Positions 6,596 to 10,822 of a stretch of DNA of 10,822 nt are shown piece by piece (the stretch's first letter is position 1; each line of letters starts with the position of its first letter). This DNA is from Deltaproteobacteria bacterium. Its GTDB lineage: Bacteria > Desulfobacterota > UBA8473. Under the pieces are notes generated by a model. That model was not told the DNA's origin and made no database searches. It saw only the letters and a list, made by a program, of their open reading frames with translations. The DNA is taken from the NCBI GenBank assembly GCA_030621455.1, contig JAUXHQ010000031.1, positions 1 through 10,822 on the forward strand, given 5' to 3'. The position numbers were made by a program, and so were the translations under genes.

Positions 6596-6636
6596 TATGG
6601 GCCATATAGTCTCATTATGAGGCAATTTAGCCCATA
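6596..6636. repeat. Imperfect palindrome upstream of the IS200-like gene, possible left-end hairpin
   Basis: TATGGGC (6596-6602) pairs with GCCCATA (6630-6636), and CTCAT pairs with ATGAG at the centre, with partial pairing between. It lies 89 bp before the IS200-like start codon. IS200/IS605 elements carry subterminal imperfect palindromes in this position, so it may mark the left end. Confidence 0.5.
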
Positions 6637-6724
6637 AGAATACTCTGGGAAGGTAACTGGTCACAGGGTATAGTTGTTGCCGAAATATTGCAAAGGGGAC
6701 ACAGAAGAAAAAACAGGGGGATTT

Positions 6725-7228
6725 ATGAACGGACTTATCTTATCTTCATATTTCCAGCCTCCCGGCGAGATTGAGTGGCGAAGGTCTTCAAATTTCATAT
6801 ATAGGGTATGCTATCACCTGATCCTTTTTACACCCAAGTTCAGGGATATGATTACACATGAAATCGCCGCAGAAATGCAGACAATCTTCGAAGAAATCAC
6901 AACCACAAAGGGGTATGAGCTTTATGGTGTAGTTATTCAGCCGAACCACGCCCACCTTATTTTGGGCGCCAAACCGAGCCATTTCATACCTACTATTGTC
7001 AAGGATATAAGGGAGAGGACCTCATTCTTGATTATGAGGAGACATAAGGATATCCAAAGGAAGCACAAAATAAAGAAGCTCTGGAGCAGAAACTTCGGTG
7101 TGGAAACCCTGGGGGATTTAGACGCAGAGAGGATAAAAGATGACCTCATGGACTTGAAAAAACACAACCTTCTGGATGAGTGGGAAAGGCATTTCCGAGG
7201 GAAGGAACAGGGAACCTACGCCTACTAG
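6725..7228 (+). CDS. IS200-like HUH transposase-family protein lacking the catalytic Tyr
   Basis: The 167-residue product matches the Y1 (IS200/IS605 TnpA) fold: YHLILFTPKFR near the N-terminus, the HUH-type motif PNHAHLIL with H75 and H77, then LWSRNFGVETLG before the last helix. In active relatives that helix reads IxDYIxxQ with the nucleophilic Tyr. Here the aligned stretch is IKDDLMDL, so the Tyr is replaced by D140 (codon GAC, one base from TAC) and the Gln by Leu. The reading frame is otherwise intact. I chose ATG 6725 because AGGGGG lies just upstream; an in-frame ATG at 6674 has no such site. Hairpins flank the gene at 6596-6636 and 7242-7264, giving about 670 bp, the usual size of an IS200 copy. 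It may be a dead or domesticated transposase. Confidence 0.8.
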   Translation: MNGLILSSYFQPPGEIEWRRSSNFIYRVCYHLILFTPKFRDMITHEIAAEMQTIFEEITTTKGYELYGVVIQPNHAHLILGAKPSHFIPTIVKDIRERTSFLIMRRHKDIQRKHKIKKLWSRNFGVETLGDLDAERIKDDLMDLKKHNLLDEWERHFRGKEQGTYAY

Positions 7229-7241
7229 AAGATATACATAC

Positions 7242-7264
7242 ACCCGACTTTCATAAAGTGGGGT
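7242..7264. repeat. Hairpin after the IS200-like gene, possible right-end structure
   Basis: ACCC and ACTTT pair with AAAGT and GGGT around a CAT loop, with a single G-G mismatch. The hairpin starts 13 bp after the IS200-like stop and ends 22 bp before the gmk stop. It has no U-tract on either strand, so an IS right-end hairpin is at least as likely as a terminator for the two converging genes. Confidence 0.5.
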
Positions 7265-7286
7265 GGCGCAGAAACTTCACCACATG

Positions 7287-7907
7287 TCAACCGGCATGTG
7301 AAAGATTGAACAGGGCCTCAACCTGTTTCAAGACTCTCTTTCTCCGACATTTCTCCGCAACGATTATCGATCTCAGCGTGGATACGGCCACATTAAAAGC
7401 ATCATTTATCACGATGTAATCATAGTGCTCAGCGTATTGGAGTTCTTCTTTCGCATTCTCCAACCGCCTCTTAATATCCTCGTTACTATCCGTCCTTCTG
7501 GACCGTAACCTTTTTTCCAGTTCCTTCCATGATGGCGGAAGGATGTATACATAGATACTGTTTGGAAATTCTTCCCTAATCTGCCTTGCCCCCTGCCCAT
7601 CCAAATCGAGGATTACCTCATTCCCACTACGCAGATATTCTTTTAATGCATTTGCCGCTGTTCCGTATCTGTTACCATGAATTTCAGCCCATTCGGCAAA
7701 CATCCCGCCATCAATCATCTCCTGGAACTTCTCTTCAGAGACAAATTGATAATCCAGGCCGTCTTTCTCCCCCGGCCTGGGAGCCCTCGTCGTGTAAGAC
7801 ACTGAGTGACGCAGGTCAGGGAAGAACTTCAAAACCTCTTTACACAGGGAGGTTTTTCCGACACCGGAAGGGGCTGATATGATAACTAGTAATCCCTCAT
7901 TACTCAT
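7287..7907 (-). CDS. gmk: Guanylate kinase
   Basis: This cytoplasmic enzyme phosphorylates GMP to GDP using ATP and is essential for GTP and (p)ppGpp supply. The 206-residue length is typical. The P-loop APSGVGKTS is at residues 12-20. The GMP-binding segment SYTTRAPRPGEKDGLDYQFV (about 37-56) holds the expected Arg and Tyr contacts, and the DLDGQGARQI strand-loop follows; the Gly in it replaces the more common Val or Trp. It starts 38 bp after remA and is the last gene of the operon here. Its ribosome-binding site is poor (GGTG about 11 bases away), so it may depend on upstream translation. In related genomes rpoZ often follows gmk, but here an oppositely oriented IS200-like gene does. Confidence 0.97.
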   Translation of the reverse strand: MSNEGLLVIISAPSGVGKTSLCKEVLKFFPDLRHSVSYTTRAPRPGEKDGLDYQFVSEEKFQEMIDGGMFAEWAEIHGNRYGTAANALKEYLRSGNEVILDLDGQGARQIREEFPNSIYVYILPPSWKELEKRLRSRRTDSNEDIKRRLENAKEELQYAEHYDYIVINDAFNVAVSTLRSIIVAEKCRRKRVLKQVEALFNLSHAG

Positions 7908-7945
7908 TTTTCTATTAGCACCAATGACCGCTCATGTTGCTATTC

Positions 7946-8203
7946 TCAAGAACTCACTGGTTCATCAGAATCAAGCCTCTGAGCAACGGTTTCCGATTGA
8001 ACCGCAGAAAGTATGACATGGTTACTGTCAGTAATAATAATCGACCGGGTCTTCCGCCCTTGAGAAGCGTCCACCAATTTTCTGTCCTTTTTTGCCTCGT
8101 CTTTCAACCGCTTCATGGGAGCCGAGTTAGGAGAAACAATTGCCACTACCCTCGATGAAACCACGACATTCCCAAATCCGATATTCAACAATTTCACACT
8201 CAT
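7946..8203 (-). CDS. remA: RemA/DUF370 family regulatory protein
   Basis: The 85-residue product matches the RemA family in length and content: [21 protein letters not shown] at the start, the [14 protein letters not shown] segment, then [21 protein letters not shown]. In Bacillus subtilis RemA binds DNA and activates matrix and osmoprotection genes. In Desulfobacterota its targets are not known to me. The ATG at 8203 follows a strong AGGAGGG whose first bases form the yicC TAG stop, which places the two genes in one coupled unit. The yicC-remA-gmk order is widely kept in bacteria that carry this family, suggesting a link to RNA or nucleotide metabolism. A specific role here cannot be read from the sequence. 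Confidence 0.9.
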   Translation of the reverse strand: MSVKLLNIGFGNVVVSSRVVAIVSPNSAPMKRLKDEAKKDRKLVDASQGRKTRSIIITDSNHVILSAVQSETVAQRLDSDEPVSS

Positions 8204-8215
8204 TAAGCCCTCCTA
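8204..8215 (-). promoter_or_regulatory. Ribosome-binding site of remA overlapping the yicC stop
   Basis: On the minus strand the sequence reads TAGGAGGGCTTA just before the remA ATG. TAG is the yicC stop and AGGAGG is a near-perfect Shine-Dalgarno sequence, so ribosomes finishing yicC end on the remA initiation site. Confidence 0.85.
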
Positions 8216-9094
8216 TTCTATATTCTGAACCTGCTCCCTGATCTTTTCCACTTCTCCTTTAATTTCAACAACTTTCTGTGATATATGGGCATCATTGGCC
8301 TTAGACGCTATGGTGTTGATTTCTCGATTTATCTCTTGAAGCAGAAAATCCAATTTCCTTCCCACTGGTTCACCCATCTTCATCATAGCGCCGAATTGAT
8401 CAAGGTGACTTCCTATACGCACCAGTTCTTCAGTAATGTCGCTCCGCTCTGCAAGGAAGGCTATCTCCTGATTGAGCCTTTGCGCATCAACGTCAAAACC
8501 CTCGTTCAGTTCCTTCACCCTCTTGGCAAGTCTCTCTCTGTAACCTGTCAAGACTTGCGGGGATCTGATCCGGATTCCCTTGACCATCGCTTCAATATTA
8601 TCCAATTTCTCTAAGAGGTCTCTACAAAGGTTTTCTCCTTCAACCCCCCTCATCCTTTCCAGGGAGTCCAGGGCATCGTTAAATGCTCTGCCAAATGCCT
8701 TTTCCTCCTCCTCTTCCTGCTCGGGTTCTATCTCCTTAACGACAATTATATCCCTAACCCCTGCAAGAAGGTCGAGGTTGATATGGCCGTTCAGGTTCAA
8801 CTTGTCCTTTAATTCTTGCAAAATAGAATAATACTGTTGCGCTAAAGGAAGGTTCAACTCAAACCCTCGATTCTCTCCCTTACTCAAGTCAGATTGAGTA
8901 AAGACGTCAAAACGTCCTCTGGAGAACCTTGTCGAGATAGTCTTTCTCGCCTGGTTCTCCCGAGAAACAAATCTCTTGGGCATCCTGCAAGAGACATCGA
9001 GGTGCCTGTGATTGACCGATTTTACCTCAACGACTATGGAGCCATCCTCAAACGGACACTCGCCCCTTCCGTACCCCGTCATACTCTTCAACAT
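8213..9094 (-). CDS. yicC: YicC family endoribonuclease
   Basis: The 293-residue product has the usual YicC length and both family signatures. MTGYGRGE and VEVKSVNHRHLDVS are at the N-terminus, and GRKLDFLLQEINREINTIAS followed by KGEVEKIREQVQNIE forms the C-terminal DUF1732 region. YicC of Escherichia coli is a metal-dependent endoribonuclease linked to small-RNA turnover; the same activity is expected here. A Glu-rich stretch (EPEQEEEEEKAF, about residues 123-134) sits in the middle and may be a flexible linker. The ATG overlaps the DUF4416 stop by seven bases, and AAGGAG with AAAAGG precedes it, so translation is probably coupled. It lies between LPS and nucleotide genes, an arrangement seen in other Desulfobacterota. 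Confidence 0.95.
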   Translation of the reverse strand: MLKSMTGYGRGECPFEDGSIVVEVKSVNHRHLDVSCRMPKRFVSRENQARKTISTRFSRGRFDVFTQSDLSKGENRGFELNLPLAQQYYSILQELKDKLNLNGHINLDLLAGVRDIIVVKEIEPEQEEEEEKAFGRAFNDALDSLERMRGVEGENLCRDLLEKLDNIEAMVKGIRIRSPQVLTGYRERLAKRVKELNEGFDVDAQRLNQEIAFLAERSDITEELVRIGSHLDQFGAMMKMGEPVGRKLDFLLQEINREINTIASKANDAHISQKVVEIKGEVEKIREQVQNIE

Positions 9095-9636
9095 GATCCT
9101 TTTCTCCTTGACTCCTTAAGCTGGAAGCAGTATTTCCGCCGGATTGTATGCATCAACGCTATTATTCCCTGAGACCCGTAGTCAGGATACGTCCAGTCCA
9201 GAGTGTGAAAGCGCTTATCTTTATAGATCAAGGTCAAGTCAGCATATATACCATCCCTTAAATACGGTCTGTGGGCAAACCCTTTGCAGGTTGCCAATAT
9301 GAGATGGCTCAATGAGATGTAACCAGGATCGATATTCACACGTCTGCCCCCCTGATCGCAAACAAAATAGTCCTCCACCTTGTTGGTATACAGTTTTATC
9401 CGGGGCAGACTGTCGGGTTGGACCAGCTTATCAAATGAGAGGAACCTTCGAATCAAACCCTCGCCCATCTCTTTACCATAATATGATGTGAAATCGAAAG
9501 GCAATATCTCAGAGATGAAGTCCACCGCGCCAAATCTCTTCGACAGCCTTTTTATGACTGCTTCGATCAATTCCCCGGTTTGGGAAAAGACACTTATCAC
9601 CAATTTGACCGGCTCAGGAATCGCAGGTTTACTCAT
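9088..9636 (-). CDS. DUF4416 family protein
   Basis: The 182-residue protein matches the uncharacterised DUF4416 family. Segments that stand out are PVKLVISVFS at the start, FDFTSYYGKEMGEGL, RIKLYTNKVEDYF, NIDPGYISLSHLILAT, and near the end WTYPDYGS. It has no signal peptide or membrane span, so it should be cytoplasmic. The conserved acidic and aromatic residues (D, Y, D/P/G/Y) look like a ligand site, but no catalytic motif of a known enzyme class is visible. It overlaps rfaE1 upstream by eight bases (ATGAGTAA) and yicC downstream by seven, so its dosage is tied to both. This supports a housekeeping role, perhaps in envelope or RNA metabolism; no function is claimed. Confidence 0.88.
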   Translation of the reverse strand: MSKPAIPEPVKLVISVFSQTGELIEAVIKRLSKRFGAVDFISEILPFDFTSYYGKEMGEGLIRRFLSFDKLVQPDSLPRIKLYTNKVEDYFVCDQGGRRVNIDPGYISLSHLILATCKGFAHRPYLRDGIYADLTLIYKDKRFHTLDWTYPDYGSQGIIALMHTIRRKYCFQLKESRRKGSC

Positions 9637-10642
9637 GCCATCTCGGTTCGATTTCTCTTTTTATTTCCTCTGCGAGTTCTGTCCTGGTTACGACGGCTGT
9701 CCCCACCTCTCCCACTACAATCCCGGCAGCATGGTTGGCAATGGCAGATGCCTCCTTTAAGGTAGCTCCGGCCGCCAAGGCCAGCGTCAGTGCGCTTATC
9801 ACCGTGTCTCCGGCTCCCGTCACATCATATACCTCTTTTGCGCGGGTAGGGATATGGGTGATGTCCCCATCCTTCTCAAAAAGCATCATACCATCTTCAC
9901 CTAGGGTGATCAAAAGTAACTTACAGGCTAATTTGTTCAACAGGATCTCCCCAACACGCAGTAACGTCTCCCTTCCCGTAATCTCAATCCCACCGGCCTC
10001 GCCGGCTTCATTATTGTTGGGGGTAATTACTGTGACACCTCTGTAAAAGGAGAAATTGCTCACTTTGGGATCTACTGATATGATCTTCCCATTGTCTCCG
10101 GCAAGACGGAGGACCTCCTGAATCAATTCTTCAGAGATTGTTCCTTTGCCATAATCAGAGATAAGAACGGCATCCAGGTCATCAAGGTTCCTCTTGAGGT
10201 ATGAAACGATCCGCTCCATACTGTCGGGGCTGATGTCGGCAGTCTCTTCACGATCATACCGAACCACCTGCTGGCCGTGGGCTATTACCCTTGTCTTTAT
10301 TGTGGTAGGCCGATGTTCCTCAATGATTATCCCGTCCGTGTCAATGCCCATGCGGGTGAGGTCGCTGATCATTCTTTTCCCAGGTGCGTCATCTCCCACT
10401 ACTCCACAAACCAGTATCCGCCCATCGAGGAAGAAAAGGTTGTTCACCACATTGGCAGCCCCACCCAATCGCAGGCTCTCGGATGTGACCCTGACCACGG
10501 GAACCGGGGCTTCAGGGGAGATCCTCGATACTTTACCCCATATAAACTCATCCACCATCATGTCACCGATAACCGCGATCCGTGAACTCTCAAACCTTGA
10601 CAGAATCTCCAATCCCCTGTTAACGGTCAGTATCTTCTTCAT
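9629..10642 (-). CDS. rfaE1: D-glycero-beta-D-manno-heptose-7-phosphate kinase
   Basis: This PfkB-family sugar kinase phosphorylates D-glycero-D-manno-heptose 7-phosphate at C1 in the ADP-heptose pathway that feeds LPS inner-core synthesis. The 337 residues match the N-terminal kinase half of E. coli HldE; the adenylyltransferase half is absent, so a separate rfaE2 is needed elsewhere. The substrate-binding RLGGAANVVNNL is at residues 58-69. The ATP and anion-hole motif DVTGAGDTV is at 273-281 with catalytic D279. ISPEAPVPVV (41-50) is typical of heptose kinases rather than ribokinase or fructokinase. It is the first gene of the five-gene operon. Its own ribosome-binding site is weak (GGGA about 10 bases away), and a tiny upstream frame overlaps its start. 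Confidence 0.95.
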   Translation of the reverse strand: MKKILTVNRGLEILSRFESSRIAVIGDMMVDEFIWGKVSRISPEAPVPVVRVTSESLRLGGAANVVNNLFFLDGRILVCGVVGDDAPGKRMISDLTRMGIDTDGIIIEEHRPTTIKTRVIAHGQQVVRYDREETADISPDSMERIVSYLKRNLDDLDAVLISDYGKGTISEELIQEVLRLAGDNGKIISVDPKVSNFSFYRGVTVITPNNNEAGEAGGIEITGRETLLRVGEILLNKLACKLLLITLGEDGMMLFEKDGDITHIPTRAKEVYDVTGAGDTVISALTLALAAGATLKEASAIANHAAGIVVGEVGTAVVTRTELAEEIKREIEPRWHE

Positions 10643-10662
10643 CTGTGCACGTCCCGGAACAT
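10639..10662 (-). CDS. Possible 7-codon upstream frame coupled to rfaE1
   Basis: An ATG at 10662, with GAGAGG just upstream, opens the frame MFRDVHR and stops at a TGA that overlaps the rfaE1 ATG (ATGA). The upstream start has the better ribosome-binding site, so it may bring ribosomes to rfaE1 by stop-start coupling. It is too short for a protein claim, and chance overlap is possible. Confidence 0.3.
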   Translation of the reverse strand: MFRDVHR

Positions 10663-10786
10663 TACCTCTCTCCCTGACAAATCTCTCTTAAAGGTGCACT
10701 ATACTTAAAGGAACTTGCCGAAAAAATCAAGTTCTTTTTCAGCTAAAAATTGAGGAAGTTACCTTGACCTCATTCCATATTGACTT

Positions 10787-10807
10787 TTCTATGTGGGAAA
10801 CATAGAA
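10787..10807. promoter_or_regulatory. Inverted repeat upstream of the rfaE1 operon
   Basis: TTCTATGT and ACATAGAA form a perfect 8-bp inverted repeat around GGGAA, about 145 bp before the rfaE1 start. It could be an operator, or the terminator of a gene lying beyond the window edge, but it is AT-rich and lacks a clear U-tract. Confidence 0.35.
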
Positions 10808-10822
10808 TAAACTTACATTCCT

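Larger units (their letters stand above)
6315..6724. other. Intergenic region between the small membrane protein and the IS200-like gene
   Basis: These 410 bp hold divergent signals and no convincing gene. An AT-rich stretch with the perfect palindrome ATCAATTGAT (6395-6404), next to TTAATTAA, lies about 80-110 bp upstream of the small membrane protein gene and is the best place for its promoter. A long imperfect hairpin is at 6437-6487 and another at 6596-6636. Frames of 24-25 codons on the minus strand lack support. Confidence 0.5.

Noticed and set aside
7281..7300. CACATG/CATGTG inverted repeat over the gmk stop codon
   Set aside because: The stem is only six bases with an eight-base loop and no T-run, so it is too weak to call a terminator.

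Overview
The window looks like a chromosomal piece of a Gram-negative anaerobe, most likely a Desulfobacterota (former Deltaproteobacteria) member near the syntrophic or sulfate-reducing lineages. This is inferred from gene content: an LPS heptose kinase, a RemA/DUF370 protein and a DUF4416 protein in one tight run with yicC and gmk, next to genes rich in oxygen-sensitive iron-sulfur clusters. No rRNA, tRNA or CRISPR array was seen.

Region 1 (1-4684, minus strand) is a redox gene set. In transcription order it holds a flavodoxin-ferredoxin fusion, a radical SAM protein with two [4Fe-4S] sites and a [2Fe-2S] domain fused in front, an FAD/NAD(P) oxidoreductase, a metallo-beta-lactamase-fold hydrolase, and the first 45 codons of a Cys-rich protein that runs off the window. 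A palindromic MITE-like element of about 182 bp lies between the radical SAM and FAD genes, exactly against the radical SAM stop codon. A plausible reading is that the flavodoxin-ferredoxin and the FAD enzyme supply low-potential electrons to the radical SAM enzyme. Its substrate cannot be read from the sequence.

Region 2 (4685-7286) is looser. A 421-bp divergent spacer carries several inverted repeats, one of them bracketed by perfect 11-bp direct repeats. It is followed by a class I fructose-1,6-bisphosphatase (fbp, plus strand), a dual-orientation terminator, a 42-residue membrane protein on the minus strand that is easily missed, a structured spacer, and an IS200-like HUH protein. That protein keeps its HxH motif but has Asp where the catalytic Tyr is expected.

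Region 3 (7287-10822, minus strand) is a housekeeping operon: rfaE1, DUF4416, yicC, remA, gmk. The first three genes overlap by a few bases, and the yicC stop lies inside the remA ribosome-binding site, so translational coupling is likely. It joins LPS heptose activation, an RNase, a DNA-binding regulator and guanylate kinase in one transcript. The usual rpoZ neighbour of gmk is absent; the IS200-like gene converges on gmk instead.
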